Assembly: GCA_003480165.1 (NCBI GenBank)
Contig: QUIQ01000018.1
Coordinates: forward strand, 1-33,811
Direction: 5' to 3'
DNA length: 33,811 bases
DNA from: Firmicutes bacterium AM41-11
GTDB lineage: Bacteria; Bacillota_I; Bacilli_A; Erysipelotrichales; Erysipelotrichaceae
Below are positions 24,216 through 31,993 of this stretch, piece by piece; positions within the stretch are counted from its first letter, which is position 1; every line of letters begins with the position of its first letter. Made by a program: the position numbers and the translations under genes. The notes under the pieces were generated by a model. That model had not been told where the DNA came from and made no database searches. It saw only the letters and a program-made list of their open reading frames with translations.

Positions 24216-24992
24216 ATGAAAGAGCGTACATTTGAGAGTAAAGCCGACAGTTCCTGTTGTTTGGTACATTTAGTCAACCAAAGTGGAATCGCATTTTGTT
24301 ACGAATGCATCCCTCAAGAAAACTTGAAACACACTATTCTACCAAGTGGCTGTATGGAACTCGTTTTCGTTTTCAACAAAATGGAAAACCGCGTTGTTTT
24401 AGTTGGACCAACAAAAAAAGTAAGCACCATTATGGATGACCCGTTAAATACCCGCCTTTTTGGTGTTGCTTTTATGCCCGCCATTGTACCTTATCCTTGG
24501 AATGATGACATCTTATTTGGAGAAACGTTTCACCAACGTTATAAACTTGGTCATCCAATGGCAGAACAAATATTTGCCACACAAGATTTCTTTGAACGAA
24601 TCCAACTCATCCTTAGTTACTATCAAAAACATCTTCCTAAACTCAATCCTTTTGTCAAAGAGCTATTAGGAGCCATTGGTGAACAAAAAGGAAACGTTTT
24701 ATTAAATGATTTATATGATGATTTTGGCTATTCCCGACAATACGCAAACTATATCTTTAAAACGAACGTTGGGGTAAGTCCCAAAAGTTTCTGTAAAGTC
24801 TTTCGTTTTCAAAATATCATCTACCATTTCATCAAAGGCTTTGATAACCAACATTTCAACACGCTGGTAAAAGCTTGTGGCTATTACGATCAACCACATA
24901 TGAATAAAGAATTCAAAGAGTTCACCGATTCTTCACCAGAAGTATTCCTGCATGAAAATCAAAAGTATCTAAACAATATTCAATTCATTTAA
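24216..24992 (+). CDS. AraC-family-like transcription regulator
   Basis: A 258-residue regulator. The N-terminal half has LPSGCMELVFVF (42-53) and FGVAFMPAIVPYP, the pattern of the DUF6597-like sensor domain common in AraC relatives. The C-terminal 155-245 carries two HTH units with GYSRQYANYIFKTNVGVSPKSF and the second ACGYYDQPHMNKEFKEFTDSSPEVF, typical of AraC. I chose the ATG at 24216. A longer frame starting TTG at 24168 would begin inside the palindrome and has no ribosome site. No site precedes 24216 either, which fits a leaderless start. It converges on the AGCS symporter gene; targets are unknown. Confidence 0.85.
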   Translation: MKERTFESKADSSCCLVHLVNQSGIAFCYECIPQENLKHTILPSGCMELVFVFNKMENRVVLVGPTKKVSTIMDDPLNTRLFGVAFMPAIVPYPWNDDILFGETFHQRYKLGHPMAEQIFATQDFFERIQLILSYYQKHLPKLNPFVKELLGAIGEQKGNVLLNDLYDDFGYSRQYANYIFKTNVGVSPKSFCKVFRFQNIIYHFIKGFDNQHFNTLVKACGYYDQPHMNKEFKEFTDSSPEVFLHENQKYLNNIQFI

Positions 24993-24995
24993 AAA

Positions 24996-25021
24996 GGCTA
25001 TTTTCCCGAAGGAAAATAGTC
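24996..25021. terminator. Bidirectional terminator between the AraC-like and symporter genes
   Basis: GGCTATTTTCC (24996-25006), loop CGAA, GGAAAATAGTC (25011-25021), one wobble, with A and T runs on both sides. It lies in the last codons of the symporter gene. Confidence 0.8.
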
Positions 25022-26386
25022 TTTTACTAATTTTATAAACACTTTTGACAACAAGAATAATGCAATTAAGTTTGGAATCATCATAAAGCCATTGAAGGTT
25101 TCTGCTATATCCCACAACAAGCCTAAATTCAAAGTAGCACCAATGACTGCCACAAAGGAATAAATCACAAGGAATGGTCTTACCCATTTTTCACCAACTA
25201 AGAATTCAACAAAACGAGACCCATATAAGCCCCATCCGATAATCGTAGAGAAGGCAAAACAACATAAAGAAACAGCTGTAAAGATAGAAACCCAATTGCC
25301 ATAAACGGAAACAAAGCCAGAAATGGTCAATTCTGCACCTGCTGCCACACCATAGCTAACTGCTTCATTTCCACACAAGATTACCAGAGCCGTTAACGTA
25401 CAAATCACAATGGTATCTACAAACACTTCAAAGATACCAAATAACCCCTGTTTAACAGGTTCATCTGTATCTGCACATGCATGCGCAATACTACCTGTAC
25501 CAAGACCGGCTTCATTAGAGAAGATTCCCCGGGAAACCCCTTTTCGTAAACTGATAATCATAGAGCCTACAGCTCCACCAGTTACTGCACTTGGAGAAAA
25601 AGCCCCATAGAAAATTGAGCGAAAAACCATTGGAATTTTATGAAAATTGATACAGACAACACCGAGTCCCAATAGAATATACAACAAGGCCATAAAGGGA
25701 ACCAGCTTTTCAGCAACTTGCCCAATTCGTTTAATACCACCGAGCAAAACCATGGCAACTAAAGCCGCAATAACAATGCCAAGAATCAAACTAATTTGAG
25801 ATACATTACTTTGTGAGATGATTCCAAAGTTCAACAAAGCCGAATTAATCGAAGTGACAATGGTGTTGACTTGGGTGGCATTTCCGGTTCCAAAAACTGT
25901 TAATACACCAAACAAGGCATACGCAAAGGCAAGCCATAACCACTTTTTATCTAAGCCATTTTTAATGTAGTACATAGGACCGCCAACATACTCACCGTTT
26001 TTATTCTTTTCGCGAAAACGCACGGCCAAAGAAACTTCGGCAAATTTTGTACACATACCTAAAAAAGCCGAGCACCACATCCAGAAAACCGCACCTGGAC
26101 CACCGATGGCCACAGCGCCTGCAACCCCAGCAATATTTCCGGTACCGACCGTTCCAGCCAATGCCGTACAAACCGCTTGGAATGACGACATAGCGCCTTC
26201 CGTCACTTCAGACTTATCAAAAATCTTTCCTAAAATACTTGTAAAAGCCAGCTTAAATTTTCGAACTTGAATAAACCGGGTTTTAACAGTTAAAAAGATA
26301 CCAACACCTATAATACAGACCATAGCAGGTACGCCCCAAATAAAATTATTTAGAACGCCATTTATTTTTTCTATTGTTTCTAACAT
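24998..26386 (-). CDS. Sodium/alanine (AGCS family) symporter
   Basis: A 462-residue membrane carrier with about ten helices. The AGCS signature GTVGTGNIAGVAGAVAIGGPGAVFWMWC is plainly present near residues 80-110 (quoted as GTGNIAGVAGA and GGPGAVFWMW). YVGGPMYYI and SNEAGLGTGSIAHA are further family blocks. It should import alanine, glycine or a similar small amino acid with sodium. The ATG at 26386 has AGGAGAG six bases upstream; a longer frame to 26488 lacks support. An extended -10 TGATAAAAT lies 40 bases ahead. It is a single-gene unit. Confidence 0.93.
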   Translation of the reverse strand: MLETIEKINGVLNNFIWGVPAMVCIIGVGIFLTVKTRFIQVRKFKLAFTSILGKIFDKSEVTEGAMSSFQAVCTALAGTVGTGNIAGVAGAVAIGGPGAVFWMWCSAFLGMCTKFAEVSLAVRFREKNKNGEYVGGPMYYIKNGLDKKWLWLAFAYALFGVLTVFGTGNATQVNTIVTSINSALLNFGIISQSNVSQISLILGIVIAALVAMVLLGGIKRIGQVAEKLVPFMALLYILLGLGVVCINFHKIPMVFRSIFYGAFSPSAVTGGAVGSMIISLRKGVSRGIFSNEAGLGTGSIAHACADTDEPVKQGLFGIFEVFVDTIVICTLTALVILCGNEAVSYGVAAGAELTISGFVSVYGNWVSIFTAVSLCCFAFSTIIGWGLYGSRFVEFLVGEKWVRPFLVIYSFVAVIGATLNLGLLWDIAETFNGFMMIPNLIALFLLSKVFIKLVKDYFPSGK

Positions 26387-26468
26387 ATTCTCTCCTAACA
26401 GACACGAGTGTATTTTATCACAACAAAGAGAAAATACCTTTAATTTCTTTTTTCCTGCTTCATTCTGG

Positions 26469-26501
26469 TCAAAAAAAAAAAAACGCAAGTTTTATCTTGC
26501 G
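26469..26501 (-). terminator. Terminator of the alpha/beta hydrolase gene
   Basis: On the minus strand CGCAAG (26501-26496) pairs with CTTGCG (26489-26484), followed by a run of 13 T or so. Confidence 0.75.
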
Positions 26502-27433
26502 CTTTCTAAGACTTCATCCATAAAATCAACAATACCTTGATATACATCATATTGAATTTCGCGATAATTATGAATTTCATGACGATAACCCGAGTAAAGT
26601 TTCGTGATGACTTCATGACCCGTATCAATCAGCCAGTTGCTGACTTGATAAACACCGGTACCATATTGTCCAACTGGATCCTGATCCCCTGCAATATTAT
26701 AAATTGGTAAATCAACTGGTACCTTTTCGGCCCATTCTTTTCCGGTAATACATAGAATCATTTCACAGAACATCTTGTATGCGATATTATTGGTCGGCTT
26801 TGTGAAGGCATCAAAAGGATCATTGGCATGATCGTATTGGACATTTGGATCATGACAGATCCACTCATTGCCCAGCTTTGCACCTTCCTGACAGCGACTA
26901 AACATCCATCCCATCAAAGTAGCAGCAGCATCGCCATCGGATTCTTTTCCTTTTCCTTCGGCAATATCTTGATCAAACAAAGCTACTGCTTCTTCTACAT
27001 GTGGGAAGACGCCAGTCGTACCACAAATCGTAACGCCAGCTAATTCATCCCCATACTTGGTAATATAGTCACGAACAATAAAGGATCCCATACTATGGCC
27101 AAATAAGAAATAAGGTAGATCCGGATACATACCTACCACTATATCATGTAAGCTATGCTCATCTTCCATCATGGTATGAGCACCTTTATCGCCCCAATCA
27201 CCCCAGGTTCCTTCATTTACCATAGCGGTTTTTCCATGCCCAACATGATCATCGGCAGCTACGATATAATCCGCATCCATAAAATAAACGATCATAGAAA
27301 GATAACGACGCGAATGTTCTCCAAAGCCATGAATCAGTTGCACAATACCTTTTGGCTTACAGGCAGGGACATAAATCCAGGCTTGTACTTCATCTCTTTG
27401 GTTATACGATGTAAAACTTACTTCATGTAACAT
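26492..27433 (-). CDS. Alpha/beta hydrolase (monoglyceride-lipase-like, S33 type)
   Basis: A 313-residue serine hydrolase. The fold markers are LIHGFGEHSRRY (oxyanion region, about 32-43), DHVGHG, the nucleophile in FGHSMGSF, the acid in AGDQDPVG and His in YRHEIHNYRE. This is the monoacylglycerol lipase / lysophospholipase type, with no signal peptide. I chose the ATG at 27433, nine bases after AGGAGG; an ATG at 27439 is only three bases from it. A TATAAT lies at 27477-27472. It has its own terminator. The substrate, a lipid ester or other small ester, is not set by the sequence. Confidence 0.87.
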   Translation of the reverse strand: MLHEVSFTSYNQRDEVQAWIYVPACKPKGIVQLIHGFGEHSRRYLSMIVYFMDADYIVAADDHVGHGKTAMVNEGTWGDWGDKGAHTMMEDEHSLHDIVVGMYPDLPYFLFGHSMGSFIVRDYITKYGDELAGVTICGTTGVFPHVEEAVALFDQDIAEGKGKESDGDAAATLMGWMFSRCQEGAKLGNEWICHDPNVQYDHANDPFDAFTKPTNNIAYKMFCEMILCITGKEWAEKVPVDLPIYNIAGDQDPVGQYGTGVYQVSNWLIDTGHEVITKLYSGYRHEIHNYREIQYDVYQGIVDFMDEVLESAR

Positions 27434-27509
27434 TTTCATCCACCTCCTTACACAAAGTATTCTCTGTTTCCATTATACACCGTAAGCGTTTTCATGATGC
27501 GATCAAAAA

Positions 27510-27535
27510 AAAAGAAACGATGTGACTCGTTTCTT
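27510..27535 (-). terminator. Terminator of the DAHP synthase gene
   Basis: AAGAAACGA (27512-27520) and TCGTTTCTT (27527-27535), six-base loop; a T run follows on the minus strand. Confidence 0.8.
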
Positions 27536-28562
27536 ACAATGAATTGGCTAATTCATAAATTAAAGCTTCGGTATCATCCCAACCTAAACAAGGATCCGTA
27601 ATGGATTTTCCATAGATTCCTTCGCCAACTTTTTGGTTACCTGGTTCAATATACGATTCAATCATTAAACCTTTGACCATCTTGCGAATATCATTGGAAT
27701 ATTTACGACTATTTAATATTTCTCTGGAGATACGAATTTGTTCCAAATATTTCTTTCCTGAATTGGAATGGTTGCAGTCCACAATACAAGCAGGATTCTT
27801 TAAATCTCTTTGGGCATACATATCACATAGACGAATTAAATCTTCATAATGATAGTTGGTAATATTATTTCCATGTTTATTGGAACCACCACGTAAAATG
27901 GCATGTGCCAATGGGTTTCCATCGGTTTTTACATCCCATCCACGATAGATGAATTGTTGTTGGGCTTGTGCTGCTTCAATCGAGTTCAACATGACATTGA
28001 AATCCCCACTGGTTGGGTTTTTCATACCACATGGTCCATCTACGCCACTGGCAACCAAACGATGTTCTTGGTTTTCTACACTACGTGCACCAACGGCATG
28101 GTAGGAAACGATATCACTCATATACCAATGGTTGGATGGATACAACATTTCATCAGCTGTTGTGAAGCCTGTTTCTTCAATAACATGGGCATGCATTTGA
28201 CGAATCGCAATCAAACCAGCCATAAGATCTGGTGCCTTTTCTGGATCTGGTTGATGCAACATTCCTTTATACCCTTTACCTGTAGTACGTGGTTTATTGG
28301 TATAAACTCGTGGCACAATAAAGATCTTATCTTTTACTTTTTCTTGAACTGGTTTTAAACGATGCACATAGTCCAATACAGCTTCTTCATTATCTGCAGA
28401 ACATGGTCCAATAATCAAGATAAAACGATCATCCTTCCCAGTAAAAATATCCGCTAACTCTTGATCTCTTTTTTCTTTAACTTTACGAGCTTCTTCCTTT
28501 AATGGATATTGCTCTTTTATTTCTTTTGGTTTTGGTAAATGTTTAACAAACTCAAAGCTCAT
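27534..28562 (-). CDS. 3-deoxy-7-phosphoheptulonate (DAHP) synthase, class I AroF/G/H type
   Basis: A 342-residue aldolase-type enzyme joining phosphoenolpyruvate and erythrose 4-phosphate, the first step to chorismate. Seen: IIGPCSADN (48-56), PRVYTNKPRTTGKGYKG (about 83-100), RSVENQEHR, GGSNKHGNN and DCNHSNSGKKY with metal ligands. The length and the first 45 residues fit the AroG family, which is usually feedback inhibited by an aromatic amino acid. GAGGGG precedes the ATG; TATAAT (28594-28589) is its probable -10. No other shikimate gene is near, so it stands alone here, divergent from azlCD. Confidence 0.94.
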   Translation of the reverse strand: MSFEFVKHLPKPKEIKEQYPLKEEARKVKEKRDQELADIFTGKDDRFILIIGPCSADNEEAVLDYVHRLKPVQEKVKDKIFIVPRVYTNKPRTTGKGYKGMLHQPDPEKAPDLMAGLIAIRQMHAHVIEETGFTTADEMLYPSNHWYMSDIVSYHAVGARSVENQEHRLVASGVDGPCGMKNPTSGDFNVMLNSIEAAQAQQQFIYRGWDVKTDGNPLAHAILRGGSNKHGNNITNYHYEDLIRLCDMYAQRDLKNPACIVDCNHSNSGKKYLEQIRISREILNSRKYSNDIRKMVKGLMIESYIEPGNQKVGEGIYGKSITDPCLGWDDTEALIYELANSL

Positions 28563-28656
28563 ACGATTCCCCTCATTTCTTTAGGATGATTATAAACTAA
28601 GTTCCTCGCAAAATCTATGTGATTGTTAAAAAATGCACAAAGTTTTAAAGAAAGCG

Positions 28657-28685
28657 TTTAAAAAAAATTCCAGAATCGTTATACT
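28657..28685 (+). promoter_or_regulatory. Promoter of azlCD
   Basis: A good -10 TATACT (28680-28685) with a poor TTTAAA (28657-28662) 17 bases ahead. The azlC ATG is only nine bases later. Confidence 0.4.
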
Positions 28686-28694
28686 AATAAGCGT

Positions 28695-29411
28695 ATGATT
28701 ACCAAAAATAACGCATTTAAAAAAGGCATGAAAGATGCAATTCCCATTGCGCTTGGCTATTTAGCCGTAGGATTTTCGCTAGGAATTCCGGCTAAACAAG
28801 CCGGATTAAGCCCTTTTCAAGGCTTTATGACAAGTTTACTGGGAAATGCTTCGGCAGGAGAATATGTCGTATTCAGCTTAATTGCCGCCAACGCAACCTA
28901 CATTGAACTCATCATTGGGACCCTTGTAACCAATGCTCGCTATCTGCTCATGAGTGCTTCGCTCAGTCAAAGATTAGAAAACTCTACATCTTTAAAACAT
29001 CGTTTAATGATTGCCTTTGATGTAACGGATGAATTGTTTGGCATTGGTATAGCCCATATCCAAAGTTATGGACCCTATTATATGTATGGAGCCTATAGTC
29101 TAGCCTTGCCAGCTTGGTCCATTGGTACCGGACTAGGCGTAGTAGCCGGACAGATCTTACCCATTCGTTTTGTGAGTGCTTTAAGTGTTGCGCTTTATGG
29201 CATGTTTTTAGCCATTGTCATTCCACCGGCAAAAAAAGATAAAACCGTACGAATACTTGTCATCCTTAGCTTTATCGCAAGTTTTCTTTGGCAATTTATC
29301 CCTATGCTTCACACCCTCTCCGATGGCATGAAAACTATTATTCTAACTTGTGTCATTTCTTTGATAGCCGCTATTGTATGTCCAAGAAAGGATGATATTC
29401 ATGACGCATAA
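28695..29411 (+). CDS. azlC: Branched-chain amino acid exporter, large subunit AzlC
   Basis: A 238-residue membrane protein with about seven helices. FKKGMKDAIPIALGYLAVGFSLGI and SLLGNASAGEYVVFSLI (pieces of the N-terminal half) and VTNARYLLMSASLSQRL are typical of AzlC, which with AzlD exports leucine, valine and related analogues. No ribosome site is visible before the ATG, and the -10 is nine bases ahead, so the leader would be about three bases. AzlD overlaps its end. No Lrp-like azlB is beside it. Confidence 0.93.
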   Translation: MITKNNAFKKGMKDAIPIALGYLAVGFSLGIPAKQAGLSPFQGFMTSLLGNASAGEYVVFSLIAANATYIELIIGTLVTNARYLLMSASLSQRLENSTSLKHRLMIAFDVTDELFGIGIAHIQSYGPYYMYGAYSLALPAWSIGTGLGVVAGQILPIRFVSALSVALYGMFLAIVIPPAKKDKTVRILVILSFIASFLWQFIPMLHTLSDGMKTIILTCVISLIAAIVCPRKDDIHDA

Positions 29412-29706
29412 TATATGGATCTATATTGCCTGTATGGCAATCACAAGCTTTATCATTCGCGCCTTACCACTGACATTAATTCGAAAACCCATAACCAATA
29501 CGACTATTCGTTCTTTCTTATATTACGTACCTTATGTCACTTTAAGCATCATGACATTTCCTGCCATCCTGCATGCGACCCAATCTGTGATTTCAGGTTT
29601 TATCGCCTTGCTGCTTGGAATTATCTTAGCCTGGCGAGGGTATTCTTTATTTCAAGTATCTATCAGTTGCTGCGTAATTGTCCTACTCATTGAAATCTTC
29701 GTATAA
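29401..29706 (+). CDS. azlD: Branched-chain amino acid exporter, small subunit AzlD
   Basis: A 101-residue membrane protein with four helices. MAITSFIIRALPLTLI, FLYYVPYVTLSIMTFPAIL and LLGIILAWRGYSLFQVS match AzlD. The ATG at 29401 overlaps azlC by 11 bases, with AAGGATG ahead; a longer frame to 29374 is inside azlC. It should form a complex with AzlC in the membrane. Confidence 0.93.
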   Translation: MTHNIWIYIACMAITSFIIRALPLTLIRKPITNTTIRSFLYYVPYVTLSIMTFPAILHATQSVISGFIALLLGIILAWRGYSLFQVSISCCVIVLLIEIFV

Positions 29707-29707
29707 A

Positions 29708-29732
29708 AAAAGTCGAGATCAACTCGACTTTT
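29708..29732. terminator. Bidirectional terminator between azlD and the MATE gene
   Basis: AAAAGTCGAG (29708-29717) and CTCGACTTTT (29723-29732), loop ATCAA, with A and T runs on both sides. Confidence 0.85.
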
Positions 29733-31075
29733 TATATGGCATAAATTTCTTTTGACATCCGATGATAGAAGAAAGTGGAGATAATTGCACAAGTAATTTC
29801 CGTAATTGGCAACGCGAACCATAAATAACCCACTTGTCCAAATACCAAAGATAAAATATAGAAGGCTGGTATAATAATGACAAATTGGCGAAGAATGTTG
29901 ACAATCAAAGTATAACGCGCATATGTCAACGCCTGCATAGACGTTGTACGAATTAAAGAAATTGCGGCAAATGGTAAAGAAACAACACAAATTCGCAAAG
30001 CTGGAATTCCAATAGCTAACATCTTGTCACTGGCATTGAACATCTGTAAGAAGAAATTTGGATACAGTTCCAAAAAGATTCCTACCACAATCATTAAACC
30101 TACAGAGAAGCAGAAAGCCAAGTTCGCCGTATCTTTCACCCGTTTCCATTTCTTTTGGGCAAAATTATACGATAAGATTGGCACCATTCCATTGTTCAAA
30201 CCAAAGATTGGCATGAAACAGAAGTTCTGCAATTTCAACCAAATACCATATACGGCCGTAGCCGTTGTTGAATAGCCAATAATAATCATATTTACACAGA
30301 ATGAAGTAGCACTGGATAAACCAATGGTTACCATGCTGGGAATACCTACCGAAAAGATTTGTTTTGCGATATCTTTACGGAAACAAATTTCTTTCAAATG
30401 GAAATGAATCCATGGATTCTTCGTCATATTTAATAGGAAACCAATACAAGCAGCAAAAATTTGTCCCATGACCGTTGCCAATGCAGCTCCCGCAATTCCC
30501 ATTTTAGGGAAAGGTCCAATTCCAAAGATCAATAAAGGGTCAAAGATAATATTAAAGATAGCCCCACTAGCTTGTGCTCCCATTGCCAACAGCGAATTTC
30601 CTGAGCACACCAGCATCTTTTCAAAATACTGATCAAAGAAGACGCCAATACAAACACCCCATGAAATACGTAAGTAAATGGTTCCACAATCGACAATTTC
30701 TTTGACATTGGTTTGAATCACATAAATAGAATGACTACAGAACAATCCCAACAAAATAAATAAAACCGCAAAACTTGCGTTCAAAAAGATTCCGACGTGC
30801 GCTACTTGATTCGCTTTCTTTGCATCATTCTCTCCCATGAAACGCGGAATCAAGGCACTCATACCAATGCCAATTCCCACCGCAATCGCATTTGCGACTT
30901 GTTGCATAGGGAAAGCCAGTGAAACAGCTGTTAAGGCGTTTTCTGATATTTGCGCAACAAACATAGAATCTACAATGTTATATAAGGCCTGAATAAAAAA
31001 GGAAATCATCATTGGTAAAGACATGTTTACCAAGAGTTTCCGAACCGGCCATGTACCTAATTTATTATTTTCCAT
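29732..31075 (-). CDS. MATE-family efflux transporter
   Basis: A 447-residue carrier with about twelve helices in two similar halves. KLLVNMSLPMMISFFIQALYN and NIVDSMFVAQI at the start, GLNNGMVPILSYNFAQKK in the middle of the second half and SLIRTTSMQALT are MATE blocks. The family expels cationic drugs or metabolites against sodium or protons. I chose the ATG at 31075. An ATG at 31084 overlaps the TATAAT at 31088-31083 and could not be in the transcript. The -10 ends seven bases before 31075 and no ribosome site is seen, so it should be leaderless. It is divergent from the HD gene. Confidence 0.92.
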   Translation of the reverse strand: MENNKLGTWPVRKLLVNMSLPMMISFFIQALYNIVDSMFVAQISENALTAVSLAFPMQQVANAIAVGIGIGMSALIPRFMGENDAKKANQVAHVGIFLNASFAVLFILLGLFCSHSIYVIQTNVKEIVDCGTIYLRISWGVCIGVFFDQYFEKMLVCSGNSLLAMGAQASGAIFNIIFDPLLIFGIGPFPKMGIAGAALATVMGQIFAACIGFLLNMTKNPWIHFHLKEICFRKDIAKQIFSVGIPSMVTIGLSSATSFCVNMIIIGYSTTATAVYGIWLKLQNFCFMPIFGLNNGMVPILSYNFAQKKWKRVKDTANLAFCFSVGLMIVVGIFLELYPNFFLQMFNASDKMLAIGIPALRICVVSLPFAAISLIRTTSMQALTYARYTLIVNILRQFVIIIPAFYILSLVFGQVGYLWFALPITEITCAIISTFFYHRMSKEIYAI

Positions 31076-31082
31076 CCGTTGC

Positions 31083-31091
31083 ATTATATCA
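31083..31091 (-). promoter_or_regulatory. Extended -10 promoter of the MATE gene
   Basis: On the minus strand TGATATAAT (31091-31083), an ideal extended -10, without a good -35. Confidence 0.6.
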
Positions 31092-31096
31092 AAAAT

Positions 31097-31125
31097 TTGT
31101 CAGAATGCTAGCCAAAGATTATAAT
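31097..31125 (+). promoter_or_regulatory. Promoter of the HD-domain gene
   Basis: TTGTCA (31097-31102), 17-base spacer, TATAAT (31120-31125); six bases later comes the ATG at 31132. Confidence 0.7.
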
Positions 31126-31131
31126 AATTCC

Positions 31132-31620
31132 ATGAAAAAATTTGAACAATTACGCCATGCGATGATTGCTTTTGAAAAAGGCAATTCCAAACACATCCAA
31201 CATTTTTTAAAAGTCTATGAATTCGCCCACATCATTTGCAGTGAAGATCAAGTAGACCCCTTAACAACCCAGATTGTCGAAAGTGCTGCCTTAGTACATG
31301 ATATTGGCATCAATACCTGCCTTGAGAAATACCAAAGTTCAGCCGGACATCTACAAGAAAAAGAAGGACCTAGTCTGGCTATTCAAATGATGGAAGAAAT
31401 CGGGTATGATCCTGAATTCATTTATCGCGTTGCCTACTTAGTTGGACACCACCACAGTTATGATGAAATTGATGGCTTAGATTATCAGATTCTTATTGAA
31501 GCAGACTTCTTAGTCAATATGTATGAAGAAGCTTATTCTCAAGAACAAATTGAATCGGTCTATCAAAAAATCTTTAGAACAAAAACTGGAAAATACCTTT
31601 GTGAAACCATGTATCTCTAA
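31132..31620 (+). CDS. HD-domain phosphohydrolase-like protein
   Basis: A 162-residue HD-superfamily protein. The metal set is H33 in FAHI, the HD pair 56-57 in LVHDIGIN, and the H106-H108 cluster in VGHHHSYD, followed by an Asp in EADFLVN. Members remove phosphate from nucleotides or other small molecules; the substrate here is unknown. The ATG at 31132 fits a sigma-A promoter that ends six bases before it. A longer frame to 31012 would run through the promoter and into the MATE gene. It ends at a strong hairpin shared with the microprotein gene. Confidence 0.88.
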   Translation: MKKFEQLRHAMIAFEKGNSKHIQHFLKVYEFAHIICSEDQVDPLTTQIVESAALVHDIGINTCLEKYQSSAGHLQEKEGPSLAIQMMEEIGYDPEFIYRVAYLVGHHHSYDEIDGLDYQILIEADFLVNMYEEAYSQEQIESVYQKIFRTKTGKYLCETMYL

Positions 31621-31621
31621 A

Positions 31622-31642
31622 AAAAGCGCCAAAAGCGCTTTT
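31622..31642. terminator. Bidirectional terminator between the HD gene and the microprotein gene
   Basis: AAAAGCGC (31622-31629), loop CAAAA, GCGCTTTT (31635-31642), with A and T runs on both sides. Confidence 0.8.
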
Positions 31643-31779
31643 TATCTATCTGTATTCAATTCAATATTTTGTAAGTCACTCTCTATGGCATCCAACTGAG
31701 ATTCCATGCGATCTAATTTTTCATTCAAATCTCTTACTTCTGTCAAAAGATCACTCACAAGATCAATTAAAGTATCCAT
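31642..31779 (-). CDS. 45-residue coiled-coil microprotein
   Basis: A short reading frame beginning MDTLIDLVSDLLTEVRD and ending in DR at a TAA that touches a terminator. GAGGTAG stands six bases before the ATG. The sequence has Leu, Ile or Val at heptad spacing (L4, V8, L11, L12, V15, L18, L22, M25, L29, I32, L36, I39), alternates acidic and basic residues, and lacks Gly, Pro and Cys. It should form a parallel or antiparallel coiled coil. I know no named family. The combination of ribosome site, heptad pattern and terminator makes chance unlikely. Confidence 0.75.
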   Translation of the reverse strand: MDTLIDLVSDLLTEVRDLNEKLDRMESQLDAIESDLQNIELNTDR

Positions 31780-31972
31780 TTTTCTACCTCACTGGCCCTT
31801 TAAACACGATGATACTTCATGTTTTGTTCCCTACTATTAATTATTTACATCCACAGATTAGTTAATCTGACTTGCCTTATTCTAAGAACAAATGACACCT
31901 AAATATCTTCTGGGCACTTCTCTAACTCTATGGTAAATCGGAAAATCTTTGAATACAAGAAAGGTAAAAGAA
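31780..31972. other. Intergenic stretch with a palindrome
   Basis: No gene is seen. It holds CAGATTA-GT-TAATCTG (31854-31869), a perfect seven-base-arm palindrome, and AT-rich sequence ahead of the microprotein gene in which I cannot fix a promoter. Confidence 0.5.
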
Positions 31973-31993
31973 AAAGCCAGATTTCTCTGACTT
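31971..31993 (-). terminator. Terminator of the Na/Pi cotransporter gene
   Basis: AAGCCAGA (31974-31981) pairs with TCTGACTT (31986-31993) with one wobble, four-base loop; T-rich run on the minus strand. Confidence 0.65.

Noticed and set aside
27903..28358. Long plus-strand open frame (151 codons) opposite DAHP synthase
   Set aside because: It is the antisense shadow of a well-recognised enzyme, with a Cys/Trp/His-rich translation typical of a wrong frame.
31804..31832. Possible six-codon leader peptide on the minus strand before the microprotein
   Set aside because: ATG AAG TAT CAT CGT GTT TAA exists, but there is no attenuator hairpin with it, and chance is likely for so short a frame.
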